DNA of 64,000 bases from Aphidius gifuensis. Lineage: Eukaryota > Arthropoda > Insecta > Hymenoptera > Braconidae. The notes beneath the pieces were generated by a model, which did not search any database, was not told where the DNA came from, and saw only the letters and a program-made list of their open reading frames with translations. The DNA is taken from contig NC_057793.1 of the NCBI RefSeq assembly GCF_014905175.1, positions 1,798,001-1,862,000 on the forward strand, given 5' to 3'. Position numbers and translations under genes: made by a program. Shown here one piece after another: positions 22,740 to 33,325 of the stretch; positions within the stretch are counted from its first letter, which is position 1; every line of letters begins with the position of its first letter.

Positions 22740-24375
22740 ATGATACTTTTGTTGACTTCATTAAAACTCTGTAGACAGATAAAATGTCCTACAAAAATTC
22801 CATCAGTTGTTGTAAGTTTGCTATACATATATTTTTATAATTTGTATTTATTTATATAAAAATTGTATATTATTTTATTTAAAGTATTCATCAATGCCAC
22901 TGGCAAAAGAAAAAAAATGTATCAAAGAAAAACCATGGATATCAGTATCAGATACATCAGAAGACCAGTTAAAAAATTTAAAAATACTGAAACCTTCAGT
23001 TTTACTACCTCCTGACACAGTATTTAATGATAAATTAATAAATAATAATTTAGCATCAACTTTAACTAGTCCAAATGTAGTTAAATCTAAAATAGCTGAA
23101 ACAGAATGGAAAAACATTGAATTAGATTGTACAAAAATAACAAAATATTGTCTTATGTTATCAAAAATAAGATTAACATGTAAGTTAATCATAAACATAT
23201 TAAAATATAATTTTATATTAATAATTTATTATATTTTTTTAAAATTTAGCATTAGTTGTGATAACAACAATGGGTGGATATGCACTTGCACCAGGTGCAT
23301 TTGATCCACAAACATTTTTAATGTGTTCAATTGGTACTGGTCTTGTATCAGCAACAGCAAATTCAATAAATCAATTTTTTGAAGTACCATTTGATTCACA
23401 AATGTCAAGAACTAAAAATCGTGTTCTTGTTCGTGGATATATAACGTAAAAATTAATTTTTGCTAATTAAAAATAAATTGTAATTATATTTTTATTAAAA
23501 AATATTTAAATTATTTTACAGACCAGCTCATGCAATTGCATTTGCTGCATTATCAGGAATGGCAGGTTTTTCAATACTTTATTTTCAAGTTAATGGTTTA
23601 ACTGCTGCACTTGGTGCTGCAAATTTAATACTTTACACATTAATTTATACACCATTAAAACGTGTTTCAATAGTCAATACTTGGGTTGGTTCTATTGGTA
23701 CGTAATAACACTTGGAAAAATGATTAATAAATTATTAATGTTAATGTTTTTATTTGCAGTTGGAGCAATTCCACCTTTGATGGGTTGGGCAGGTTGTATG
23801 GGTGATATTTTATCACCTGGTGCAATGATCATGTCAGGAATATTGTATGCCTGGCAATTTCCACATTTCAATGCTTTATCATGGAATTTAAGACCAGATT
23901 ATTCACGTGCTGGTTATAGAATGATGTCTGTTACAAATCCAGATCTTTGTAGACGTACTGCCTTTAGATATTGTGGTGTTTTGATGGGTCTTTCTTATCT
24001 TGCACCAGTTTTAGATGTTACCAATTGGTGGTTTGCACTTGCATCAACACCTCTCAATGCTTATTTTTTATATCTTTGTAAGTTTATTTATTTATTTTTG
24101 ATAATTATGTTTAGAAAAATTAATTATTAATTATTATTTTTTGTATGTTTTTAGCTTGGCAATTTTATAAACAATCAGACAGCTCAAGTTCTAGAAAATT
24201 ATTTAGATTTTCACTTTTACATTTGCCAATTTTGATGATCATGATGTTGGCAAGTAAAAAATCATGGTCAAGTCAAACAGATAATAATGAAAATAAAAAA
24301 ATTGACATTGATAAAAATAATCAGACGAATATTATTGATAATTTAACGAATTTATTATCACCAACTTCTGTATAG
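22740..24375 (+). CDS. COX10: COX10, protoheme IX farnesyltransferase (mitochondrial)
   Basis: COX10 adds a farnesyl group to heme B to make heme O, the precursor of heme A for cytochrome c oxidase; it sits in the inner mitochondrial membrane. Exons: 22740-22811, 22885-23179, 23250-23445, 23522-23697, 23760-24077 and 24155-24375, phases consistent, 401 residues. The basic N-terminus (MILLLTSLKLCRQIKCPTK) fits a mitochondrial presequence. UbiA-family signature NSINQFFEVPFDSQMSRTKN carries the polyprenyl-diphosphate binding residues, followed by RVLVRGYIT. Other conserved blocks are TTMGGYALAPGAFD, YTPLKRVSIVNTWVGSIVGA IPPLMGW and AWQFPHFNALSWN. Several hydrophobic helices span the core. The C-terminal 40 residues are low-complexity. 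Its 3' end faces that of DUS1L, 272 bases away. All expected motifs are intact. Confidence 0.96.
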
Positions 24376-24647
24376 GTAATTGAAATTATTAAAATCATTT
24401 TTTTTTTTTTTTTTTCTAGACCTCAATTTAATTGTAGAATTATAATTTTTATTTAATTTACAAAATGAAAATTATATAAATAAATATGTTGTAAATATTT
24501 TGATGATAAATATAGATATTTAAAGTTTAAAAAAATTTATTTCAAAATTTATTTTATTTATACAATTATTATGTGCAGAATTTTGTTTAATTTTTTATTT
24601 TGTTTTCCTATTATTTTTCTTTTTTTTTAAATTGATAAAAATAATTG
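24376..24647. terminator. Shared 3' region between convergent COX10 and DUS1L
   Basis: The two stop codons are 272 bases apart. The interval is A/T-rich, with AATAAA-like sequences on the plus strand (ATAAATAAATATG near 24477) and T-runs. The 3' UTRs of the two genes probably overlap. Confidence 0.35.
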
Positions 24648-26792
24648 TCATGTTGTATTTATTTCGTTTCGTTTAATTTTATAATCAATTGCTATTTTTC
24701 TTCGTGTTTTTGTCATATTTCTGTGGCCAATGCAGTCGAGATTTTCGCTGTAACATTTATTTCTACAACATTGTCGACAATATTTGTATTCACATTTCAA
24801 TCCCTGAAATTAAAAGAAGAAAAAATGATTAATTTTTATATTTTTAAATTGTGTTAATATTTATAAAATAAGTACCGAAGGATTTGGACAATTTTGACAA
24901 AGATCTGTTCCTTTTTTAACTGGCAAACCAAGACGTTGTTTATGAGCAACTTTTTTAAGTTTTTTCATTTTTGATTTTGATACTTGGTTACCATCATCAT
25001 CCAAATATTCTCTTTTAATTCCATACTTTTCCTATAAATTAAGCAAAATATAAATGAAAAAAAAACCAACACGTAAATATATTTTAATTTAAATTAATTT
25101 TCTCTTACCGATTCAATTTTTTTAGACTCTAATTTACTAATATGTTCTTCTGGTGTTGATCTCACGTAAGGCTGACACAACCATGGTGGTAATTTTAAAT
25201 TATAATCATCAGTATCTGGTCTCCAAGTTAATTTACCCTCATGATAAGGCAAATATTGTTCTCTCAAATTATCAACAACATTTCTAAATGATTCCATTGT
25301 AGAATTTCTTGCTAAAATTTCACGTTCCTCTGAATTTTCTGGGAGAGATAAACTAACAAAGAAAAATTAAAAAAACATTTATACATGAATTTTTCTATTG
25401 ATAAAAATAAAAACTCACATGTGTTGAAAAATTTTAAAAAGATGACCACGTACAAATGATGCTGGTGCTGGATATTTATCAACAAGATCAAGATACTCAG
25501 TTGCTGGTATCCAACAAGGTGGATAACAACCCTCAAATATAAATGGATTATATAAATTACCTTCAGCTGACATGACACCTTGTACACCAGTAAATTCAAT
25601 ACATTTATCAACATCCTGAATACACTGTATATTACCATTAGCAAATATTGGTATTTTAACAGCATCACAAACAGCTTTAATATGTTCCCATGATGCTAAT
25701 CCAGTTAATGGACCTTTTTGTTCTCTTGTTCTTCCATGTACAGTCAATAAACTTGCTCCAGCATTTTCCAACATTTTAGCATATTCAATTGTTTTATTTA
25801 ACTCTGGAAATACTCGTAGCTTACAAGTTACTGGTATTTTTAAACCTTTTTTAAGTGTAACAACTAAAACATAATAAAAATTCAATATTAATTTATTTAA
25901 ACTGACTTTTGATGTTGTTATTGTTTTTTAATTTACCAATATTTTTTAATAGCTCCCAATCATCTTGTAAAAATGCACCATAATGTCCACGTTTAGCAAT
26001 ACCCTGTGGACATCCCATATTAACATCAATTGCATCACAATATGGCTCAGCAAATTTAGCTGCTTGTAATATTATATCTGGATCATTACCACAAAATTGT
26101 ACAATAAGTGGTCTATCTTGTTCATTTGTTTGTAGTGCATCTTTACGATATTTAGCATCTCGACAAAATACAGATGAATGAAACATTGGTGTATAACACA
26201 AATCACCACCATGATTTCTTGATAATAATCTCCATGCTAATTCACTGGCATCTACCATTGGTGCAACAATATGCCTTGGACATCCAATTTTAATCCAAAA
26301 ATTATCACCACTATTTTCATTATGTTCTTCATTCTGAAAAATAACATAAAAATATATTTTATTTTCAAAATTAATTTATGATTTTATCATGATAATGTTT
26401 ATGATATTTAGGGGAAAATTTTTAATTATACATATTTTTATTTTTTAAAGTTGATATCGCCCTCTTCATCTCCCTGAATTTTAAATTTTTTTTTTCATTT
26501 AAGATCAACAATTATTGTTAAAGGTCAAGAATAACAAGGTTTTTATTTTTTAAACTCGTTAAGTTATTGTCTGTTTAGATCTATCGATCAAAAACATAAT
26601 AAACGAGTAAAAAAAATTGAGTGTTTTTACCTGAGTTACATGAGCATGTTGAATTGTCACGCGATGAAGAGTAAACCACGCAAACAAAAATAAAAAACAT
26701 TTTATTATAAAATGATATATTAAAATACTTGTTGTTGTGAGTAAAAAAACTTGGATGTACCTGGTACAAACACCATTACACTCAAACCCCAT
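24648..26792 (-). CDS. DUS1L: tRNA-dihydrouridine synthase 1-like (DUS1L)
   Basis: DUS1 reduces uridines 16/17 of cytoplasmic tRNA to dihydrouridine using FMN and NADPH. Exons resolved: 26333-25937, 25863-25419, 25352-25109, 25031-24876 and 24803-24648, with matching phases. Family motifs: APMVDASELAWRLLSR (FMN site), VQFCGNDPDIILQAAK, DVNMGCPQGIAKRGHYGAFL with the catalytic cysteine in MGCP, KLRVF, LLTVHGRTREQKG, IPIFANGNI and GVMSAEGNLYNP. The C-terminal exons carry a cysteine-rich zinc-type region (CQNCPNP, then CEYKYCRQCCRNKCY), usual for the DUS1L tail. The first coding exon is uncertain: a phase-0 donor at 26631 follows an in-frame stretch (QHAHVTQ) whose nearest upstream ATG is at 26792 (another at 26840). 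This adds an unexpected hydrophobic leader, so a different 5' exon is possible. Confidence 0.93.
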
Positions 26793-27102
26793 AAAAAAAA
26801 TCGATAGATTTTTTAAATTAATGAATTTATTATTCATCATTTTTACAATTTTATTTTTTAAATTTCAAACAAATTGTATTTACATTTAGTTTTAAATAAA
26901 TGATTGAAAATTTTTTATATATTTTGAGCAAGATGAATGAAAATTTTATCAATGACAATGATTTGGTATTTTATTTTTTGAGCACACTCAAATTATCACG
27001 ATTTTAAATATATTTTTTCTAAAAAATCATTAAATAATGGACGGATTTTGATGTACCATTAAATAAACAAAAAAAAATAATAAATAATATTGATTAATAA
27101 AT

Positions 27103-28953
27103 TCAGTCATCAGGAAAAAAATGTTTTTTTTGAATTGGTGATCTTGGTGATGTTGGTTTTGATAATTCCGATTCAGGTATTGGTGATAATTGTGCTGATT
27201 GTGTAACATGTTGACTTATTTTAAATCTTGGTCTACGATTAAATGATGATCTTCTTATTCGTAATTGTTGTTGATTTCTCTTACATACTGGTAAATTAAA
27301 TATTTTATTTTCATGTATAATATCATTTGATAAATCAGTCGTTGATAAATTCAACGGTGGCAATGTTATTTGTTGTCTTTGTGGTATAACTGAAACTTGA
27401 ATTCGTTGATCCACTTCTTCATCTTGTTTTTTATCAACAACACTTGGCATAATTGTCATAATTTCTTCATCTTTTAAATCTAAATAATCTGGACTTTCCA
27501 CTGGTGATACACGATTTTTTTTACCCTTGATATTTTTATTTGAATCAAGCTTTTTTTGACGTGTATTTTTACGCAAACGTGTACGTAAATATTTTTGTAT
27601 TCTCTTAACAGTTTTACATTTTGTTGTTGTTAATTTATCATCACTATTTACAAAATTACTATCATGTTGATTTTTATTTTTATTTTTATTATATCTATCA
27701 GACCAATTGTGATTTTTAATAATCGAAAAACAACATGACACTGGTGATGGTGTTGATGGCTTCAATTCAATACTATTATTTACAATTTTTTTATTTGTTT
27801 CAATTGTTTGTGATGTAAGCTCAATGGACGTTGCTTCTTCATGATTTTTATATGAAAAATATAAATGAAAATTACGTTTATCATTATTTTGTATATTATT
27901 TTTAATATCATTTGTTGTTGAACAAATATAAACATGATTTCGATTATCACTATTCATGCTGCTATTATTAATATTATTACAAAAATGATAATTATTATTA
28001 TTAAGATTATTTAGACAAAGATATTGACGATTATTTGTTGGCTGATAATTTTGCATTGGCATTGTCATAGTCATTGTTGACGGTGTTGTTGCTGATGCTG
28101 ATGTTAATGATGTTATTGTTGTATTATTAATATTATTTAATTCACGTTTATTTTTAACATATTCATATGTTGTTATTCCCAAATACGTTATGTAACCATG
28201 GAAGACACAAAGATGTATCAATAATGCAGCAGCAATTGCTGATAATAAACAAACAATTGTTATTATTATCAATGAACTATTATCTTGTATTGGTGTTATT
28301 GGTAATGTTGTATTGTTGTCCATAATTATTGTATTATTTGTTTGATTGTTAATGTAATAATTAATACTCGTTGCAATTTCAATGAATGATAATAAAAATG
28401 ATATCAATGCTGATACTATTGCTGATACAATACATATTATAAAAAATTTATAATTACGTTTACCAATACAATTGTTTAACCACATACAATGATGATCAAA
28501 ATTATCAATACATTTATTACATACAGAACAATGTTTAGTTTTTTTTTCACTTGATATTGTTATATTACACAAATGACAACGTCCATTTTCAATGACATGT
28601 TGATGCTTTGTTTTATCAAATTCTGGTACAACAATATTACTTGGTTGTTTACGTATTTTTGATGATGATGGATCAATTAGTAATGATAATAAATGTGATG
28701 ATATATGTATTATTAATACAATTGTTACTAAATATTTTAGAATGTCATTGTATGGTTTATTAACTTGTGGTAATAATTTTATGATGAAGGTTGTTATTAG
28801 TAGCAGCAAAATTAACCATCCAACAATTTGTTGTGGATGTAATGGTAATTGTAGACCATTTAAACGACGTGTTTTACGTTGTTCTGGTGGTTTTAAGTAA
28901 TTTGCTGACTGAAATGAACAGCAATTTGATATATTTTTTGATGATTTTAGCAT
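27103..28953 (-). CDS. DHHC palmitoyltransferase, ZDHHC1/11-like
   Basis: Adds palmitate to cysteines of membrane proteins. One intronless frame of 616 residues. Order: two hydrophobic helices (about 44-62 and 73-93); DHHC cysteine-rich domain about 125-175 (CHLCN..KHCSVCNKCIDNFDHHCMWLNNCIG, catalytic Cys156 in DHHC); helix about 170-192; an Asn/Thr-rich luminal loop; helix about 227-250; then TTYE at 261-264, the conserved TTxE motif. Four helices with the DHHC region between the second and third is the standard topology. The remaining 350 residues are a cytoplasmic tail rich in Asn, Ser and Lys with no domain I recognise. ZDHHC1-type enzymes also have long tails. The fourth-helix spacing and NNCIG block favour the ZDHHC1/11 group over others. 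The 5' UTR may contain an intron, since a GTAAGT donor lies on the minus strand near 29730. Confidence 0.92.
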   Translation of the reverse strand: MLKSSKNISNCCSFQSANYLKPPEQRKTRRLNGLQLPLHPQQIVGWLILLLLITTFIIKLLPQVNKPYNDILKYLVTIVLIIHISSHLLSLLIDPSSSKIRKQPSNIVVPEFDKTKHQHVIENGRCHLCNITISSEKKTKHCSVCNKCIDNFDHHCMWLNNCIGKRNYKFFIICIVSAIVSALISFLLSFIEIATSINYYINNQTNNTIIMDNNTTLPITPIQDNSSLIIITIVCLLSAIAAALLIHLCVFHGYITYLGITTYEYVKNKRELNNINNTTITSLTSASATTPSTMTMTMPMQNYQPTNNRQYLCLNNLNNNNYHFCNNINNSSMNSDNRNHVYICSTTNDIKNNIQNNDKRNFHLYFSYKNHEEATSIELTSQTIETNKKIVNNSIELKPSTPSPVSCCFSIIKNHNWSDRYNKNKNKNQHDSNFVNSDDKLTTTKCKTVKRIQKYLRTRLRKNTRQKKLDSNKNIKGKKNRVSPVESPDYLDLKDEEIMTIMPSVVDKKQDEEVDQRIQVSVIPQRQQITLPPLNLSTTDLSNDIIHENKIFNLPVCKRNQQQLRIRRSSFNRRPRFKISQHVTQSAQLSPIPESELSKPTSPRSPIQKKHFFPDD

Positions 28954-30880
28954 GACAATGATTGTATTAATCCTATCATTGTTTTTTAATATTTTTTTAT
29001 TGTTTTAACATTATTATTACTATTGATAATTCAGCTTGATTGTGATGATAATTTGTTAATTAATATCAAATTTTTATAATTGTCATTTAAAATGTATTTA
29101 TTCATTTTAGCTTTTAGATTGATAATTGATTTTTAAAGTTCACTGGTTCATACAATCGAGTTTTCAAGTATACTGGGTCGTTGTTTTACATTCCACTGGA
29201 TATTACAATAATTTTGTTCTCATTTTTGTAATATAAGACACCACGTTTTTGAACGTGCGCATTAAATTAATCGATAATAATGGCATGGCAACCTTTTGTT
29301 ATATTCAAAACATGAAATATTGTTTTTTAAATTTTATTTATTATTTTTGTTATCTATTTGTCATTATATTTTTATGTAAATTTAATTACATTTTTTGTAT
29401 TTTCCCGGCTAAATTAAAAGGCAGAGAGAGAAGGGAAAAATTAAAATCATTGAATAAATTTAATTTTATAATTTTTATGGTTTAATTGTTGTTAAAATGA
29501 TAAAAATGTTGATGAAAAAATTGTAGTTTATTGATTGATGAATAAATATTTAATTTCAACTCTTTTTTTTCTTCTCTAAAGTGAAAATTACATGTTTTAT
29601 AAATGAAGACTATAACCTCAATATACACACTTGTTTTAATATTATTTATTATTTAAATTATGATTAATTTATCAACCTTGGGGAAATTATTATTAAATAA
29701 AATAATTTTTTTATTAATAATTTACTTACTTCGTTTTTATTAATGATATTTATATTATCCATTTCATTATTTATTGACATCATACTAATGCTTGATTGTT
29801 TACAACTTGTTATTATGTCAAATTTTATTTATAGAAAAACAACAAATTACAATAAAAATAAAATCACAAAATTTAAAAAACACTTGTTTAACAATAATTA
29901 TTAATTTTTTCTATTTGATATTTATTTATTTTAAATACATATTGTTTAAATAACACACATTTTTTTCACACACAAAATTTTTTTAATTGATAAACAAAAA
30001 TAATAATAATAACTTGGAAATTATCTCTCTATTTTATCGACGTTTTATTAATGGTGGACTGATGGCGGAAAGTTTGAATTTCAACGAAAGAAAATAATAT
30101 CTTTCGAGTATTGTTGTTAATAATTATTTTAATAATATCTGAAAAATAATTTTTGTATTAAAACTAAGAATATGGAGTTTTTAAGATTTTAATCAATTGA
30201 TTAATTAATTAACGTTTTTTAATTTAAAAATTTAATTGATTAATGATGGTATTTTATTGTAAATTTAGTATAAAAAAAAATGAATAAATAATATGAATAA
30301 TTACATGACGAGCTTTCTTCAAATTTTTATTTTTGAAAATTTATAATTTTTAATTTAATAACAGTAATAATTGTTGTTGTTGATATCAGACTGTTTTCTG
30401 AAAACAAAAGATTTTATATAGAGTTTATTTATAAATATATATTTTAATTAGTTTGGTGATCAATAGGTAATTAAAATCTCGTTTCTTTTATCTGTAAATA
30501 TTTTTTTTAGAGTTTGTCGATATAAATATAATTTTGAAGGCCGTAAAAGTATGAAATCGTGATACCAATTACCAAATCATTTCGGATACAGTGCCTCGTC
30601 TTTAAAAAAATTTGATTTTTTCAATTATATCTAAAAATTATTTATTTTTATTCATTTAAAACAGATTGGAGAAAAAAAAAATTAGATTTATTTCAATGAT
30701 TTTATGTTATTTAAATAAAAGTAAAAAAGAAATTTTAGAAAAAAAAATTTGATATTGATTATAGATAATTTTTAAAATATCAAATAAACAGAAATATATT
30801 AATTCATCAATTTTAATAAACGATATATAATGATAGAAACTAATACAAAGATAGAATAAATATTACTAAGAAAAAAAAAA
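28954..30880. other. Intergenic, 5' flank of the palmitoyltransferase
   Basis: A/T-rich with no supported gene. About 30030-30110 (ATCGACGTTTTATTAATGGT, GGACTGATGGCGGAAAG) is slightly GC-richer and could be a promoter. Short open frames here have A/T-biased nonsense composition. Confidence 0.3.
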
Positions 30881-30960
30881 ACGCCCCGGCTTGGATTTGA
30901 ATCAGGCAGCGAATCAATTTCAAGCAGACTATAGAGATCAATTTTTTATATATATTTTTG
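30881..30960 (-). repeat. Truncated tRNA-like/SINE 3' end
   Basis: The minus strand reads GATTCAAATCCAAGCCGGGG, with a B-box core GATTCAAATCC and an acceptor-like GC tail, followed at once by a run of 11 T residues, a Pol III terminator. It resembles the T-arm end of the neighbouring element at 31001-31165. No A box is seen, so it is probably a truncated copy. Confidence 0.4.
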
Positions 30961-31000
30961 ATAAATTTTTAATGAGTGAGTCAAAAAATAAAAAATATAA

Positions 31001-31165
31001 TCCCGCGACTTGGATTTGAACCAAGAACTTCAGATAATCGTTTAGTTTTTTTTAGTTTTTTTTTTAGTTTTTTTTTAGTTTTTTTTAAAAACTAAAAACT
31101 CCACCGTCCTTCAATTCGGCAATTTAAAAACCGATCTGACACGTTACCAATTACGCCACCACGAG
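31001..31165 (-). tRNA. tRNA-like gene or tRNA-derived SINE with split anticodon loop
   Basis: Read on the minus strand, a whole cloverleaf can be built: acceptor CTCGTGG (31165-31159) with TCGCGGG (31008-31002) then A; TG; D stem GCGT/ACGT closing loop AATTGGTA; anticodon stem TCAGA (31139-31135) with TCTGA (31034-31030); T stem CTTGG/CCAAG (31025-31021 and 31013-31009) with loop TTCAAAT. Stems include several G-U pairs. A-box-like TGGCGTAATTGG and B-box GGTTCAAATCC are present, and T-runs follow. About 100 bases rich in T/A separate the two anticodon half-stems; they could be an unusually long intron or an insertion. The loop lacks a clear U33 with this register (a one-base shift gives U33 and anticodon CGG), so I favour a SINE or tRNA pseudogene over a working tRNA. 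Confidence 0.45.
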
Positions 31166-31841
31166 ATATTCTCTAAACAAAACTCATCGTCTATATTAAT
31201 TTAAAGAACAGAAAAACAAACAATACTCTATATTATTACATATTAATAATTATTTATAACTAATAAATTATAATTGACAACTATTAAAAATTTTAATAGA
31301 AACAATTTTATTATTAAATAAGAAAAAAAAAAAATTTCAAACTTTTTTCTAATATTATTTATCAAAAAAAAAAAAAAAAAACAATTGAATAAAACTGTAT
31401 TTTAATTTTTTTAACTCGTTAATATATTTAATTTTTTTTCTCATTATTTAAATATATCATTGTTTATATTTTTTTTTTCCAAATTATTGAAAAAAAAACT
31501 TTTCACCTTTAAATTTTTTATTTTTTAAAACTTTTATTTATAATAATATATTTAATAAATTTTATAAACAATAAATAAGTAAATTAAGTTTATATATTTT
31601 TTTGAAGTCATTAAACTTTATGATTATTTAAATTTTAAAATATCTACATTACCGGTTCGATATTTTTCGACAGTCACAAGAAGCTTAGAAAAACGATATA
31701 AAAAAATATATTGACATCAGCTGACATCAATCAACTGAAACAAACACGTGGGATGAATGTTTACTGTTTATTGTTTTTTATTGCTTTTTAATTCAACTAA
31801 AACTTAATTATAGTGAATATTCTATTTTAATTTCATAAAAT

Positions 31842-33325
31842 ATGGAAGAGTTTAGAAAAAAACGTAAATTAGAGCTGGAAAAAAATTTTGTAAAAAAATA
31901 TAAATTTAAAAGTGAAATTTACTTTAGCGAAAAAAAAAATGAGGTTAGTTGAAAGTATACAATTGCAGTAAAAAAATGCTTGTTGATTAATTATTAAATT
32001 TAGTGTTGTTAATTATAAATATTAATTATTTTGTTTTTAGATATACTATCAGGATCATGATCATTTATGCGCCAAAAATATAATAATTGACCATCTTAAT
32101 GATGATTGTCTAGCTGAAATATTCATGTATGTGCCAGCATGTGAAAGACCAAAAATTGCATTGGGTACGTGATAACTACATTATCAATAAATAAATTAAA
32201 AAATTGACTTACTTATGATAATTAATATATATTTATTTTTTAGTATGTCAAAAATGGAAAAGAGCCCTTGATTATTCTTGGAGTAATGTCAAAAAACTTG
32301 AACTAACTTATTGGAAATTTTATAAAAAACCAACTTGCTTAAAGAAATATCCAACACTCGATGAACAATTAAATTTTTTTAAATCACTGTTATCTAAATG
32401 TGGTCATTACATAACACAGTTAGACTTGACAGCCTATCGTCATTGTAACATAGTGCCAGTTATTAATGAATATTGTCCAAACCTTGTGGAACTTCGATTG
32501 AGATTTTTCTATATTGACCGCGTGATATTAAATAATGCATTTTCACGTCTATGTAAGCTTAAAGTATTAGCAATTATATTTCAAGATTTTAAAGAGAAAT
32601 TTATACCTCTTAATTTAATCTATTCATTAAGAAACGTTGCTGATACATTGACTGATCTGGTTCTGTTAAATTGGACAAAAAAAGTGCGTGTCCCCTGTGA
32701 ATTTTCAAAAGAAACTATTTGTGTGATTCGTGAGTTTAAGGCCCTGAAAAGAGTTGATATTAGTGGTATAATACCTACCCAAGATCTTGAAAAATATTTG
32801 CATGATAAGATGTCAGTATATACTATTCATGATGTTTACTTGTCCTTAGTTGAGACGATTCAGCTCCGAAATATCAAGAGATTATTTTTGGACGGATTGC
32901 TTATTACCGATGATGGTGTGTATACTATTGCGAATAACTTGAAGCGATTGAAAGTGTTTTTTCTGGATTGGAGTGATATAACTAATGTTGGTATGGTAAC
33001 AATTTCAAAGATGAATTTAATGGCTCTTGGTTTTAATAGCTCTAATGACGTTATTGATTCGTCATCGATCAAGTTGCTTAAAAATCTGAAAACATTAAGT
33101 TTTACACTCAGCAATAAAATTACTGATGATTTAGCCATGAAAGTTCTTAAAAATTCACCAAAGCTGGAACGGTTTTATGTTATGGACACAAGTGTAACTG
33201 TTGAATTTATCAAAAAAGCAAGAGAAATCTCAAGCAATCGAAAAATACCTTTGTGTATAGGTGTTTCATTCGAGTGTGATAAAAAAAAATATGAATCGGC
33301 ATATTTAACAATTCAGCGAATTTGA
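31842..33325 (+). CDS. F-box / leucine-rich repeat protein
   Basis: Three exons: 31842-31943, 32041-32164 and 32244-33325, phases 0 and 1 matching, 435 residues. After a short Lys/Glu-rich start (MEEFRKKRKLELEKNF) there is an F-box at about 48-88 (IDHLNDDCLAEIFMYVPACE, then CQKWKRALDYSW). The rest is about ten degenerate leucine-rich repeats (LTQLDLT-type, LVELRLRF, LKVLAIIF, LKRVDISG, LKTLSFTL, LERFYVMD). By family knowledge such proteins bind SKP1 in SCF ubiquitin ligases through the F-box and hold substrates with the LRRs. Which FBXL group it belongs to I cannot say; similarity looks distant, suggesting a lineage-specific duplicate. The promoter side contains a CACGTG E-box near 31746. No signal peptide. 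Confidence 0.85.

Noticed and set aside
32860..33138. Minus-strand 92-codon frame
   Set aside because: Shadow of the F-box/LRR exon on the other strand.
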